Shown here: positions 35,289 through 44,260 of the stretch, one piece after another | Position numbering within the stretch: position 1 is the first letter of the stretch | Layout: each line of letters starts with the position of its first letter | Translations under genes and position numbers: made by a program | The notes under the pieces: generated by a model | What the model saw: only the letters and a program-made list of their open reading frames with translations | Databases searched by the model: none | What the model was told of the DNA's origin: nothing | Assembly: GCF_004366815.1 (NCBI RefSeq) | Contig: NZ_SORI01000016.1 | Span: 1-64,000, forward strand | DNA from: Aminivibrio pyruvatiphilus | GTDB lineage: Bacteria; Synergistota; Synergistia; Synergistales; Aminobacteriaceae | Reading direction: 5' to 3' | DNA length: 64,000 bases

Positions 35289-36764
35289 TTATTCCGTTCC
35301 GCATTTTTTGAGCATGAGCATCTTGCACACAGGGTACAGGATCATTGCCGCCGTCAGCACCCAGAGCACGATGCAGATGGGCGACGTAAAAATGGGCGCC
35401 ACTCCGGAAATTTCGATGGTGCTCCGGAGGTTGTTTTCGAACATGGGACCGAGGATCAGCCCCAGGATGATCGTTCCGGGCTTCACCCCCACCTTGTTGA
35501 GGAAGAATCCCGCAACGCCGGAGACCAGCATGATCCCCACGTCAAACAGGCTGTTGCTGAGCGCGAAGGCCCCGATCACGCAGAGAACGGCGATGACCGG
35601 GAGCATCATCTCCTTCCGAACCGCCAGTATCCACGGGGCGATCCGTGCCGTGGCAAGCCCCCAGAGCAGCAGGGAGAACTGGGCCACCAGGAGCCCGATG
35701 AAAATGGTGTTGATGAGCAGGGGCTGGGTGGTGAAAAGCATGGGACCCGGCCGCAGGTTGTGGATAAGAAGGGCTCCCAGCAGAATAGCCGCGGGAGAGC
35801 TTCCCGGAACGCCCAGGGTGAGCAGGGGCACCATGGCGCCGCCTACGGAAGCGTTGTTCGCCGTCTCGGCGGCGATGATGCCTTCGGGAGCGCCGGTGCC
35901 GAATTTCTCCGGCTCCTTCGAGGACTGCATGGCATGGTTGTAGCTGATGATGGACGCAATGGTCCCCCCTGCGCCGGGAAGCACGCCGATGACGATGCCG
36001 ATGAGGCTCGCCGGAAGAAAGCCCTTCAGGACCTTGGCGAAATCGCTCGCCGAAAGGAAGAGCCTGTTGATGGTCTTTGTGATGACCCCTTCCTTTGAAC
36101 TCTCGAGAATCTGGGAAATCACTTCCGCGAGACCGAACAGGCCTATCACCACGGGGATGAAGTTGATCCCCGACATCAGGTCGAGGGAGCCGAAGGTGAA
36201 CCGGGACACGTTGGTGAAGTTGTCCATCCCCACCGTGGACAGAAGGACGCCGAGGGTCGCCCCGGCGAATCCCTTCGCAAGCGCCTTGCCCGACACGGCC
36301 ACGATGGCGCTCAGGCCGAAGACGGCGAGGACGGTATATTCTGCGGGGCCGAACCTCAGGGCGAACCGGGCCAGAACGGGGGCGATGATTATCAGGGCGA
36401 TGACCCCGGCGATGCCTCCCAGAGTCGAGCCCACCGTGGCCAGGCTGATGGCCCGCCCCGCTTCGCCCCGCTGCGCCATGGGATATCCGTCCAGGGACGT
36501 CATGACCGAAGGGGGAGCGCCGGGGATGTTCAGCAATATTGCGGAATAGGCTCCTCCGAAAACCGCACCGGTGTAGAGGCCGAGGAGCATGAGGATACCC
36601 TCGGAAGGAGGCATGTAGAACGTGATGGGGAGCATGAGGGCCATGCCCATGGTGGCCGAAAGCCCGGGAAGGGCCCCCACGATGATCCCGAGGGCGCTGC
36701 CCCCGAAGATGAGGGCGATCATCTTGAAAGTAAAAACCGTCTCCAAAGCTGCTAAAATATCCAT
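35289..36764 (-). CDS. tctA: Tripartite tricarboxylate transporter large permease TctA
   Basis: A 491-residue protein with about twelve hydrophobic segments. Start ATG 36764 is preferred because AAAGGA lies 8 nt upstream and the family begins MDIL-; ATG 36773 is directly against that site. Hallmarks: GALPGLSATMGMALMLPITFYM, GAYSAILLNIPGAPPSVMTSLDGYPMAQRGEAGRA, and NASVGGAMVPLLTLGVPGSSPAAILLGALLIH. The neighbouring tctB and tctC complete the transporter. It uses an ion gradient to import carboxylates. Confidence 0.94.
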   Translation of the reverse strand: MDILAALETVFTFKMIALIFGGSALGIIVGALPGLSATMGMALMLPITFYMPPSEGILMLLGLYTGAVFGGAYSAILLNIPGAPPSVMTSLDGYPMAQRGEAGRAISLATVGSTLGGIAGVIALIIIAPVLARFALRFGPAEYTVLAVFGLSAIVAVSGKALAKGFAGATLGVLLSTVGMDNFTNVSRFTFGSLDLMSGINFIPVVIGLFGLAEVISQILESSKEGVITKTINRLFLSASDFAKVLKGFLPASLIGIVIGVLPGAGGTIASIISYNHAMQSSKEPEKFGTGAPEGIIAAETANNASVGGAMVPLLTLGVPGSSPAAILLGALLIHNLRPGPMLFTTQPLLINTIFIGLLVAQFSLLLWGLATARIAPWILAVRKEMMLPVIAVLCVIGAFALSNSLFDVGIMLVSGVAGFFLNKVGVKPGTIILGLILGPMFENNLRSTIEISGVAPIFTSPICIVLWVLTAAMILYPVCKMLMLKKCGTE

Positions 36765-36806
36765 CACACTCATCCTTTCACTGACGGCGGGCAGGGAAAG
36801 CCATCG

Positions 36807-37274
36807 TCAGAATCCCCACGGGCCCAGCGGAAGGGGAACGTGAAGCAGGCCGGAGAAGAGATAATTCACGAGAAAAACAAACACACCCGTGCGCAGGATA
36901 TTCAAAAGAAGGTGTTTTTCCCCCAGAAGGAACTGGGATACGAGCATGAAAAGACACGTCACAAGCACAAAACCCAGGGAGGAAAGGAAAAAGAGGTACG
37001 CCCCCACCAGGAAGATGAAAAGGATCGCCCGGACAACTGCCTGTTTTTCAGGGCGTTCGCTGAAAACGGGCTTTTCCGGACGCCGCATTCCCTGGACAAA
37101 GATCACCGCTCCAAGGAAAAGAAGCGTCCAACCCAGAAGGTCCGGGAAAAATTTCGGGGAGAGTGCCCGAAACTCTTCGGCCGCTGTGGAAAACTGCGAC
37201 ACGAGATACAACACTCCCCCGCTGAAGAGGATCAGGCCCGAACCCAGTATGGTGGATGGATTCTTCGTCAGCAT
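36807..37274 (-). CDS. tctB: Tripartite tricarboxylate transporter small permease TctB
   Basis: A 155-residue protein with four hydrophobic segments (GSGLILFSGGVLYLVSQF, PDLLGWTLLFLGAVIFV, AILFIFLVGAYLFFLSSLGFVLVTCLFML, LNILRTGVFVFLVNYLFSGLL), matching TctB in size and in the conserved LGFVLVT and PLPLGPWGF ending. It lies 15 nt after the VOC gene and 42 nt before tctA. The start ATG 37274 has a weak ribosome site, consistent with coupling to the upstream gene. Confidence 0.88.
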   Translation of the reverse strand: MLTKNPSTILGSGLILFSGGVLYLVSQFSTAAEEFRALSPKFFPDLLGWTLLFLGAVIFVQGMRRPEKPVFSERPEKQAVVRAILFIFLVGAYLFFLSSLGFVLVTCLFMLVSQFLLGEKHLLLNILRTGVFVFLVNYLFSGLLHVPLPLGPWGF

Positions 37275-37289
37275 GACATCACGGCCCGT

Positions 37290-37709
37290 CTACCGCTTGA
37301 ACTCGTCTTTTACCTCAGACTCGGGAACTCCCTTTTCCGGCTCTTTTCTCTCGCCGTCGCACATCTGGAGACGCCAGCCGTCGGGGTCGCGAAGACGGAC
37401 ATTGCCCCGCCCCGTGTGGCGGTTTCTGTAGGGCTCGTTGCTGAACTCGATGCCGGCCGCCTTCAGCTCTTCATAGGTTGTGATCAGGTCGTCGGTCTTG
37501 AAGGCGATGTGGTTGACGCCGATGTTTTCTTCGTCGATAACCGTGTGGATCTCGAAAATGGGCTGGTTCGGTCCGGGAAGCTGAAGCTCCGCCGAGCCGC
37601 CGTGATGGTCCGTCCACTGGAGGAGTTTGAAGCCGAGCTTCTGGTAAAAATCAACGTACTCCTTGACGTCCTTCACGATGATCTCGATATGGTCGATCTG
37701 GGTAATCAC
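37290..37709 (-). CDS. VOC (glyoxalase/dioxygenase superfamily) protein
   Basis: A 139-residue protein. GTG 37709 is selected because GAGGAGGG precedes it; the upstream ATG 37727 would place that site inside the gene. Two beta-alpha-beta-beta-beta units are visible: IDHIEIIVKDVKEYVDFYQKLGFKL and VNHIAFKTDDLITTYEELKAAGIEF. Likely metal ligands are His in IDHIEI, the acidic residue in FEIHT, and His in VNHIAF. RNRHTGRGNVRLRDPDGWRLQM ends the fold. The reaction is unknown; lactoylglutathione lyase, epimerase or dioxygenase are all possible. As first gene of the tct unit it may process the imported acid. Confidence 0.82.
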   Translation of the reverse strand: MITQIDHIEIIVKDVKEYVDFYQKLGFKLLQWTDHHGGSAELQLPGPNQPIFEIHTVIDEENIGVNHIAFKTDDLITTYEELKAAGIEFSNEPYRNRHTGRGNVRLRDPDGWRLQMCDGERKEPEKGVPESEVKDEFKR

Positions 37710-37768
37710 GGTGTTTTCCCTCCTCATTCACCGGCATCTCCCATGGCGGGAAGCCGATTTTCGCCATG

Positions 37769-37798
37769 ACCTTACCAGACAAACGCTTATTTTGTCAA
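37769..37798 (-). promoter_or_regulatory. Promoter of the VOC-tctBAC unit
   Basis: Minus-strand consensus TTGACA (37798-37793), 18-nt spacer, TAAGGT (37774-37769). The predicted start is about 50 nt before the VOC start codon at 37709. Confidence 0.45.
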
Positions 37799-37978
37799 GT
37801 ATATAATATAAGATGCAGGGGATGGATAAAATATACCGGCGGGCTCGGAAGTTTCCTCCTCCGTCCACCGGTCAGTTTTTCTTGTTCCTTACCTATTTAC
37901 CGGTCGTTCTCCCCCGGCGGGAAAAAATCTTTCCCTTTTTCCCGGAGCATAACGCCCTCGCGCCCGGGGTTACCCCGG

Positions 37979-38443
37979 TCATGGGTTGAAGGTGAGGGTC
38001 GCGCTTCCGTTTACCATATCATCGCTGGTTTCTTTCAGTTTAATGTGCCTGAAATACACCTTCCTCCCGCCGTCGATAGGATCGTCCGGACTCCCTTTGA
38101 ACGCCTGTTTCGGATGGATGATCACGGGCAGAGGGCGATCTACATCCGCCTTCCCCGCCCAGACCTTTCCGCCGCCCGTGGCGTAATACCCGAAGTCCTG
38201 CGCAGTGAGGGCGTACTGAGCATCCTTGAAAGTGAACGTTTTCGACTCTCCCGCCTTGACGTTGTACCAGCCGATCCGCCTGTCGTCGGGCTTGTCGAAC
38301 CCGGCCCAGCAGAAAGCGAACGACAGATTGTGGTCGCGGTTGTTATGTATCGTGATTGTGACAGCGGCGCAGGACGATGAGGCAAAAATCAATGACGCAG
38401 CCAATACGCAGAAAACCGATACGAATTTCAGAAAGTTTTTCAT
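37979..38443 (-). CDS. Small exported protein with DUF1036-like domain
   Basis: A 154-residue protein. ATG 38443 follows GAAGGAG and opens a signal peptide ending near SSCAAV. The mature part, VTITIHNNRDHNLSFAF ... IGWYNVKAGESKTFTF, resembles the DUF1036 pattern: a beta-rich domain with a GW(Y/W)-V-PG(E)S/C signature. The N-terminal domain of the next protein upstream (38563-39936) has the same pattern, so they are paralogous modules. It is the last gene of the exported-protein cluster. The function is unknown. Confidence 0.6.
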   Translation of the reverse strand: MKNFLKFVSVFCVLAASLIFASSSCAAVTITIHNNRDHNLSFAFCWAGFDKPDDRRIGWYNVKAGESKTFTFKDAQYALTAQDFGYYATGGGKVWAGKADVDRPLPVIIHPKQAFKGSPDDPIDGGRKVYFRHIKLKETSDDMVNGSATLTFNP

Positions 38444-38562
38444 CCCGTCACTTCTCCTTCCGGACCTTCACAGTATGCAACCCGCCTCTTTCAGCACCCC
38501 ATTTTTCATCTCCGGCGCCGTGACTGTTCCCGGCTTTCTGTTCTCCCGAGATTCCTTCGTAC

Positions 38563-39936
38563 CTAAAACAGATCGCCGAGCTGCCGGAGGGCCTCCTCAA
38601 ATTCCTGGAGGGACTTCTCCAGCTCATTCATCGCCCCGGCGAGGCCTGGTTCCGCGGTTCCGCTTCCTTTGCCCCCGGCAAACAGGAGAACGGTGTAATA
38701 TCCGCTGCCGAGCCGGCAGATTCCAGCCCCCACGTGGGTATACTCCCCGGCCAGCATGGAATTTCGGGTCTTTCCGTCGTTAAAAAACTCCCGGAATATT
38801 TCAAGTGCGTCGGCCTCCGGCGTGTCAACCCCAGATGTCGATGCCCCGGCAAAGACCAGGCCGCTGTCCCTCAGGACTGTATCGAACGTTCTTCCGTCAG
38901 GCCTGGTGACGATGTCGAATTTCACGTTCATCTCCCGTGCCCTGGTCAGGGCCGCACTGGTGAGGGCATCGTCCGTCCGCAGGGGGACACGCCCGGAACG
39001 GGTCCTCTCGTTGTTGATAAGGTTCACCACATTGGCAGCCGCAAAGGCGAGACCGTCCCCGGGCAGGGGCGGGGTGTTTCCGGCTCCCCCGCCCTCTCCC
39101 GTGAAGAGTTCCACGCAGTAGGTCCTGCCCCCTTCCTCGTGAAAAGCCAGCCCCACGGCGGAATACTCGGGGTTCAGCAGAACTTTTTTATGCCCGGGAG
39201 AATTCATGAACTGTTCATGGAAATGAGAGGCCTTCAGGGGTTTCGTATTTGAAGCCACGTTTTCTCCGCTTCTTGCCGGATTGAGATTGAACTCGGCGAA
39301 GACGGAACTGTAGCTTTTTCCGTTCGGACGGGTGTGGCCCCACACCTTCGGCAGTTCCGAAGCCCGGCGGGCCGCCGCCTTCGACAGGGTCGCATCCAGT
39401 TTCAGATCCCGGGCGCCGGTCTTTCTGCGGTCGGCATTGATGAGTTTCAGCAGTTCATTGCTTACCGCCGAAAAAGTGTCTCCTCCCCCTGCGGGAAGGG
39501 GCTCCCCCGTCTTCACCGGCCTGTAGTCCACGCGACCGTTTTTTGCCGCGTACCTGGTGAACTTTGCCGTCCTCCTGTCGGGACCGGCGGGGCATGTTTC
39601 GCCGTCCTCGTACACAAAGGCCTTCGACATGACCACCCTTGTAATGTCCCCTTTTCCCCAGGAGATTTTATTCCTGCCGGACAGATAGGAATGGAGATAC
39701 ATGGTCGGTTTGGAGGTGGAAAAGTTGATGGTCCGCGATTCGCGGGGCCTCACCACGTACCAGCCTCTGGTCGTCCATGCGCCGGTGGAGTCGCAGTAGT
39801 AGACCACGGCTGTGTTGAGGCTGTCTGCGAAGTCGTTTCGGATCGTCAGTTTCAGGGCAAAGGCCGCCGGCAGGGGTCCCATCAGGAAAAGAGCGGTAAG
39901 ACACAGGACCGCCAGGCTTCGCAGCCCTATCGGCAT
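38563..39936 (-). CDS. Exported protein: DUF1036-like domain plus two CAP (SCP/PR-1) domains
   Basis: A 457-residue protein starting at ATG 39936, which begins a clear signal peptide ending at PAAFAL; AAAGGAGGAGG lies further upstream than usual. Residues about 30-140 are a DUF1036-like domain (LKLTIRNDF ... RGWYVVRPRESRTINF). CAP domain 1 (about 165-295) keeps the cavity residues: His in VWGHTRPNG, Glu in SGENVAS, His in SPGHKKVLL. CAP domain 2 (about 310-430) has lost them (FDIVTRPDG, FAGASTSG, TRNSMLAG) and is probably structural. Bacterial CAP proteins are secreted, and their biochemical roles are mostly unknown. A helical tail ends the protein. Confidence 0.75.
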   Translation of the reverse strand: MPIGLRSLAVLCLTALFLMGPLPAAFALKLTIRNDFADSLNTAVVYYCDSTGAWTTRGWYVVRPRESRTINFSTSKPTMYLHSYLSGRNKISWGKGDITRVVMSKAFVYEDGETCPAGPDRRTAKFTRYAAKNGRVDYRPVKTGEPLPAGGGDTFSAVSNELLKLINADRRKTGARDLKLDATLSKAAARRASELPKVWGHTRPNGKSYSSVFAEFNLNPARSGENVASNTKPLKASHFHEQFMNSPGHKKVLLNPEYSAVGLAFHEEGGRTYCVELFTGEGGGAGNTPPLPGDGLAFAAANVVNLINNERTRSGRVPLRTDDALTSAALTRAREMNVKFDIVTRPDGRTFDTVLRDSGLVFAGASTSGVDTPEADALEIFREFFNDGKTRNSMLAGEYTHVGAGICRLGSGYYTVLLFAGGKGSGTAEPGLAGAMNELEKSLQEFEEALRQLGDLF

Positions 39937-40026
39937 TTTTTCCAGAACGGCCTCCTCCTTTTTCGCACCTCTAAAGCTCCCTCCGCACAGCTTCAAAAGC
40001 CGGCGCTTTTTGCATGAACAGCGGCC

Positions 40027-40569
40027 TTACTTGTGGCTGCGGACCCCGAAATCAAAAGACAGTGTATTCGGCTTGAAACTAAAGCCTCTGGACGCCGCTT
40101 CATTGGTCTTTTTCCAGTTGCCCCCGAAAGGCTTAATGAGTTTATTGAGGGAGACGGTGATGTCGTACTTGTACACCTGTCCGGGATACCATTCTCCTTT
40201 TATCGGATTGGAATATGTGCCGGAATGACTGACGTTCCACGTTGCAGGTTTCCATCCCTGCGACTGTATCGCGCCGTAGATAGTGCCCCATTCCATCTTG
40301 TGGATGGTGAACACTCCTTTGTAGCTTATTTTCCTGTCGTAGATGGCCGTAATGATATCGCCGTTCTTGCTGTTGTTGATGATGTCGAAGTACAGAACCA
40401 GTGTTCTGTGGTTGCCGTCTGTTACCTTCGTGTTCTTTCGCGTCGAAAGTTTGCATCCCGTGTACTTGACCGTCACCCAGTCGGGTTTCGCCAGGGCGGC
40501 GGAGGCGAATGCCAGCAACATCAGCACCGCTATGCCCGTTAAGAGTCCGAATCTGTTCTTTCCTCTCAT
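40027..40569 (-). CDS. Small exported protein of unknown function
   Basis: A 180-residue protein starting at ATG 40569 after AAAGGGGGG. A signal peptide (about 1-22) ends ALAKP. The rest is beta-rich: WVTVKYTGCKLSTRKNTKV, LVLYFDIINNSKNGDIITAIYD and YKYDITVSLNKLI-PFGGNWK. LVLYFDIINNS resembles the strand that opens many extracellular immunoglobulin-like stress proteins, but I recognise no family. It lies in the exported cluster and is the fifth of its seven minus-strand genes in transcription order. I cannot assign a function. Confidence 0.5.
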   Translation of the reverse strand: MRGKNRFGLLTGIAVLMLLAFASAALAKPDWVTVKYTGCKLSTRKNTKVTDGNHRTLVLYFDIINNSKNGDIITAIYDRKISYKGVFTIHKMEWGTIYGAIQSQGWKPATWNVSHSGTYSNPIKGEWYPGQVYKYDITVSLNKLIKPFGGNWKKTNEAASRGFSFKPNTLSFDFGVRSHK

Positions 40570-40742
40570 GTATTGCCCCCCCTTTGCTGAATGAACGTTC
40601 CGTCCTTCCGTACCGCAAATACTCCGTCCGATGGTTACCGCTGTTCCCCCAAAAACGGGATCCGAAACAGCACCCGAAATTTCCAGGGCGTTAGAGAATA
40701 TCCGATGTGCCCTCAAAGTGAATGGGTGTTTCTTTTCGAACC

Positions 40743-41486
40743 TCACCCCGCAGCAGGAACCTCGACGGTAATTTCCGAGTCCTTGTGCTTCTCCACGTCT
40801 TCCCAGTCTTTTTCGGAATCGACGGATGTGACGATAACGCTGATCTCGTTTTCCTTTTCGCCGGGGCCCATGACGGTGAAATTCTCTTTCCCGGTCGCAC
40901 CTTTCAGTATGACGTAGCCTTCGTCCACAGCCGGATCATAGAGCGCCGCCGACACCCCCCACATACCCGCAGCTTCGGGACGTTCGATCTTTTCATCGAT
41001 GAGCGTGAAAGCGAACCTCACATCGTCGATGAAAAACAGGTCGCTGTACCCCCAGAAGGATTTTTCCAGTTCCAGCGTTTCGACTTCGTACACCCACAGC
41101 CCGTTCGCGAAACGGTTCACGCTGCAGCAGAGGACCATTCTTTGTTTATCGGGGCTGAAGAAGACGTTTTCGACGCGGGTCTGCTCTTCCGCCGTGGGCA
41201 GAAAGAAATATTTTTCCGCGTTCCCGTCATAGATGAGAACGCCCCGTTCCAAACCTTCCGCTGCAGGGTCATTTTCCGGGTCAACCGCGTACCAGTACAT
41301 ATTCTGATCCAGCGAAATACCGCGGGGACCATCGGCCTCACCGCCGGATTTCAGAACCCAGTCGCTCTCCTTTTCGCTCACCGCGAAAACGTCCTCCGCA
41401 TTTTTCGCTTCCGCCGCCCCTGAAAAGACAGCCGTGAAAGCAATCGCCGCGAGAACAGCCGTCAGCAAAATTCTGGAATTTTTCAT
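40743..41486 (-). CDS. Exported protein, paralogue of the C-terminal half of its upstream neighbour
   Basis: A 247-residue protein. ATG 41486 lies nine bases after GGGAGG, and the signal peptide ends at AEAK (about residue 24). The body (VFFSPDKQRMVLCCS, LWVYEVETLELEKSF, ALYDPAVDEGYVILKGATGKENF) suggests beta-propeller-like blades. The last 35 residues share VTS-SEKDW-D-EK with the C-terminus of the protein from 41581-42852, along with ALYD/VMYD-LK-AT-KEN/KKN upstream, so the two are paralogous over this half. No enzyme motif is visible and the function is unknown. Confidence 0.55.
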   Translation of the reverse strand: MKNSRILLTAVLAAIAFTAVFSGAAEAKNAEDVFAVSEKESDWVLKSGGEADGPRGISLDQNMYWYAVDPENDPAAEGLERGVLIYDGNAEKYFFLPTAEEQTRVENVFFSPDKQRMVLCCSVNRFANGLWVYEVETLELEKSFWGYSDLFFIDDVRFAFTLIDEKIERPEAAGMWGVSAALYDPAVDEGYVILKGATGKENFTVMGPGEKENEISVIVTSVDSEKDWEDVEKHKDSEITVEVPAAG

Positions 41487-41580
41487 TTCCCACAACCTCC
41501 CTCAAAGAATTTGAACCTTGTGCGGGAAGCCCGTCTCCCGCAGCACATACGCCCCACAACAGGCGCTCCCGAAAAATACC

Positions 41581-42852
41581 TTACCCTGCCGGGGGAATCT
41601 CTATTCTGAGTTCCCGCGTTTTGATTTTTTCCTCGTCGCCCCAATCCTTTTCCGACGTCACGGAATCTTCACTGATGATGAGCGAGGCGCCGTCGTCCGT
41701 CACTCCGCCGCACCAGTAATTTTTCTTTGCGGTCGCTTCTTTCAGAACGACCAGCTCTTCCGCTACGGTGTCATACATTACTGCCGAGAGGCGAAGCGCA
41801 GCCATGGTAAATGTTCCGCTCTCCGTCTCGCGCACGTCGTCGATCCGGGTCATCACAAAACGTCCCGCGTCAATCCACGCAGCCGATCCTCTTGTCCCGG
41901 GAATTTCGATTCTCTTCTCCATCGTCTCCGTCTCGTACAGAATGTACGTCATGTCAGCCCGTACTCCGCTTCCGCTCATCAGCAGGAAAAAGCTCCCGTC
42001 CGGGCTGAAAAGGATGTCCCGGCACTCGTCCGCGCTATCGAGGGGCAGGAACGCCAGAAAGGCCCCGTCTTCCGCAAAGAACCAGACGCCGGTTTCGTTT
42101 TCCGCCACGGGGCCCGACTCATCCGCCCCGACGGCGCTCCAGAAACGCACCGGGCCTTCGATTTCCGGCGGCACGCCGTTCACTTCCGCTTCAACTATTT
42201 CTTCGCCCCTGAAAAGGCGCCCGTCCTTCAGCCAAAATACGGAAACGTCCGGCCCGGCGGCTTCCATCCCTTCCTGCTCGACAAAAACCAGCTCCGCAAG
42301 AATTTTCTCGGCGTCGCTTTTTTTGAATTTTTTGTTCGCTGTCTCCCAGGTAATCTCAGCCATGAAAAGAAAAGGGTCGGTCTCAATGAACAGAACCGTG
42401 TGGGAGAGCCCCATATCCGATTCCGCGTATCTCACGACCTGGCAGGGATAGGAGAGGCCGGCGCTTATTTTTTCCGGGGCTTCCGTGAACGTCAGTTTTT
42501 TCGCGTCGGGACTTTCCCAGAAAGCTACCGAGCCTATGAATTCGCGAAGAACATTCTTGTCGAGGTTCAGCAGTTTTTCCTCCATGTCCGCCGAAGGAGG
42601 GAAACGCCCCACGCCGAGCGTCACGGCAGGTCCGTCGCCGCCCTTTCCCCAACTGTAGACGAACCATGGCTTTTCATCGTCACCGTCGGAATAATCTTCG
42701 AGCACCGCGTCTTTGGGCAGCCCGACCGCCTGTATCCACAGCCCTTTCACCCACCCATCCGGTGAATCGTCTGCGTTGGCCGCAGTTCCAAAGCAGAATG
42801 CCGCAGCGGCAAAAACACAGAAAAGCGAAATGTACAGCATGACCTTTTTCAT
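41581..42852 (-). CDS. Exported two-part protein of unknown function
   Basis: A 423-residue protein starting at ATG 42852 (AGGAGG ten bases upstream), with a signal peptide ending TAANA. The N-terminal part (about 28-195; GLWIQAVGLPKDAVLEDYS, LGVGRFPPS, SYPCQVVRYAE) is paralogous to that of the protein from 42969-44228 (GLWLRIPEFPDDADVDEFS, LGVFRMPAG, SYPCLTAEYEI). The C-terminal part (ILFSPDGSFFLLM, YILYETETMEKRIEIPG, TSEKDWGDEEK) is paralogous to the protein from 40743-41486. It therefore links its two neighbours, showing duplication and domain reassortment inside the cluster. The function is unknown. Confidence 0.55.
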   Translation of the reverse strand: MKKVMLYISLFCVFAAAAFCFGTAANADDSPDGWVKGLWIQAVGLPKDAVLEDYSDGDDEKPWFVYSWGKGGDGPAVTLGVGRFPPSADMEEKLLNLDKNVLREFIGSVAFWESPDAKKLTFTEAPEKISAGLSYPCQVVRYAESDMGLSHTVLFIETDPFLFMAEITWETANKKFKKSDAEKILAELVFVEQEGMEAAGPDVSVFWLKDGRLFRGEEIVEAEVNGVPPEIEGPVRFWSAVGADESGPVAENETGVWFFAEDGAFLAFLPLDSADECRDILFSPDGSFFLLMSGSGVRADMTYILYETETMEKRIEIPGTRGSAAWIDAGRFVMTRIDDVRETESGTFTMAALRLSAVMYDTVAEELVVLKEATAKKNYWCGGVTDDGASLIISEDSVTSEKDWGDEEKIKTRELRIEIPPAG

Positions 42853-42968
42853 TTCCCTGAAACCTCCTGTCTGTGCATGCATCTGAACCTGAAAACCGGG
42901 GGTCATCCTGCCGAACAGGTATTCAGCCCGTTTTCTGTGCCTCTTTTTTCCGGCGCTCTTTTTTTCTA

Positions 42969-44228
42969 TTATTTGAATATCTCCGGGTCGACGTTGAGAA
43001 TCAGGCACGCCGTATCCCACACGCTCAGGTCCTTGCGCCAGTCGTAAAAATTATTCATCATCCGGGCGAAGCTGTCAGCCTCCCATTCGTCCATATCAAC
43101 CCCCAGGTCGCTGAAAATCCTGATCAGCTCTCTGCCAAGCTTGACGCGCTCCGCGTCCTTCGTCGTACCGTACCAGCTCATCTCGCCGGCAGCCTGGAAG
43201 CGCTTTATTCTTTCTGCGTGTTTTTTCAGAGCTTTCGGCGCGGGGTCAATCTCCTCGAAAACCTGCTCGTTTTCCGACTGGACCTCAAACCATGCAAGGG
43301 CGAAATCCGGGTCCGGCTCCTCTATCCGCTCGACTTTAAGGGACGACGCCCAGCGTTTCAGATCACCGAGGTCTTCTTCGTTATCCTCGATTTCTGCGCT
43401 CTCGCCGCCGAATTTCGAGTGCTGGTAAAGGGTGACCCTGTACCCCGGACATACGGCGACGGAACAGACGCTGTCGTTGGGCAGACCGAATCCGCTGCCC
43501 AGGTCATATTCGCCCGGCGCAGGGATGTGCCACGCGACCCCCCGAAACTCCGGCAGCGAGTAGACGACGGCGACGAAATCTATTTCCCGGCCGCCGTTCT
43601 CCCCAGTTTCGTCATCGAACAGATCGCCTCTGCCTTCTTCGCCTTCGTTTTCATCTTCTCCGGACGTTGAGCCGCCCACGAATTTCATCCCCTCGAACCA
43701 CAACTGGGTCCTGTCGGTGTAGTCGTCGAACGAATCCGCCTGGACCCCCGCCTGGACGAGGAAAACGTAGTCGTCAGTAAACACGCCGATCACCGCGAAT
43801 TTTTTTGCGTCCCCGTTCTCGCCGATTTCGTACTCAGCGGTCAGGCACGGGTAGGAGAGCAATTCGGCGAAGTCCTCCGCCGCCGTATCGAACTCGATGT
43901 CGTCAGCGTCGCCGCCTCTGTTCGTTACGCTCTCCGCGATGGTTTCCTTCAATTTTTCGGGCGTCATTTCGTCGCCGGCGGGCATCCTGAAGACGCCCAG
44001 CACAAACCTGCCGTCGTCGATGGAGCGAATGTAGGTGACTTCGCCGTCCTCATCCGCGGAAAACTCGTCAACGTCCGCATCGTCCGGAAATTCCGGAATC
44101 CGAAGCCACAAACCTTCGACCCCCGCGTCCTCACCCGCCGCATACACCACAGAAGCGGAAAGGGAAAACAAAACCGCCGCGCAGAAAACGAAACACGATA
44201 CTCTGAAAAACCTGCCTGTGTACTTCAT
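42969..44228 (-). CDS. Exported protein with beta/gamma-crystallin-like motif
   Basis: A 419-residue protein. ATG 44228 follows AGGAG, and the signal peptide ends VVYAAG. An N-terminal domain (about 30-185) is paralogous to that of its downstream neighbour. An acidic linker (SGEDENEGEEGRGDLFDDETGEN) follows. Residues about 225-300 resemble a beta/gamma-crystallin fold: AVVYSLPEFRGVAWHI, then RVTLYQHSKFGGESAEIE, with LKRWASSLKVE closing it. The Y-x(4)-F-G-G motif is typical, and bacterial versions often bind calcium. A helical C-terminal region of about 110 residues is unfamiliar. Extracellular location and calcium binding are inferred. Confidence 0.6.
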   Translation of the reverse strand: MKYTGRFFRVSCFVFCAAVLFSLSASVVYAAGEDAGVEGLWLRIPEFPDDADVDEFSADEDGEVTYIRSIDDGRFVLGVFRMPAGDEMTPEKLKETIAESVTNRGGDADDIEFDTAAEDFAELLSYPCLTAEYEIGENGDAKKFAVIGVFTDDYVFLVQAGVQADSFDDYTDRTQLWFEGMKFVGGSTSGEDENEGEEGRGDLFDDETGENGGREIDFVAVVYSLPEFRGVAWHIPAPGEYDLGSGFGLPNDSVCSVAVCPGYRVTLYQHSKFGGESAEIEDNEEDLGDLKRWASSLKVERIEEPDPDFALAWFEVQSENEQVFEEIDPAPKALKKHAERIKRFQAAGEMSWYGTTKDAERVKLGRELIRIFSDLGVDMDEWEADSFARMMNNFYDWRKDLSVWDTACLILNVDPEIFK

Positions 44229-44260
44229 ACAACTCACTCCTCACAAATATGATTCTTTTG

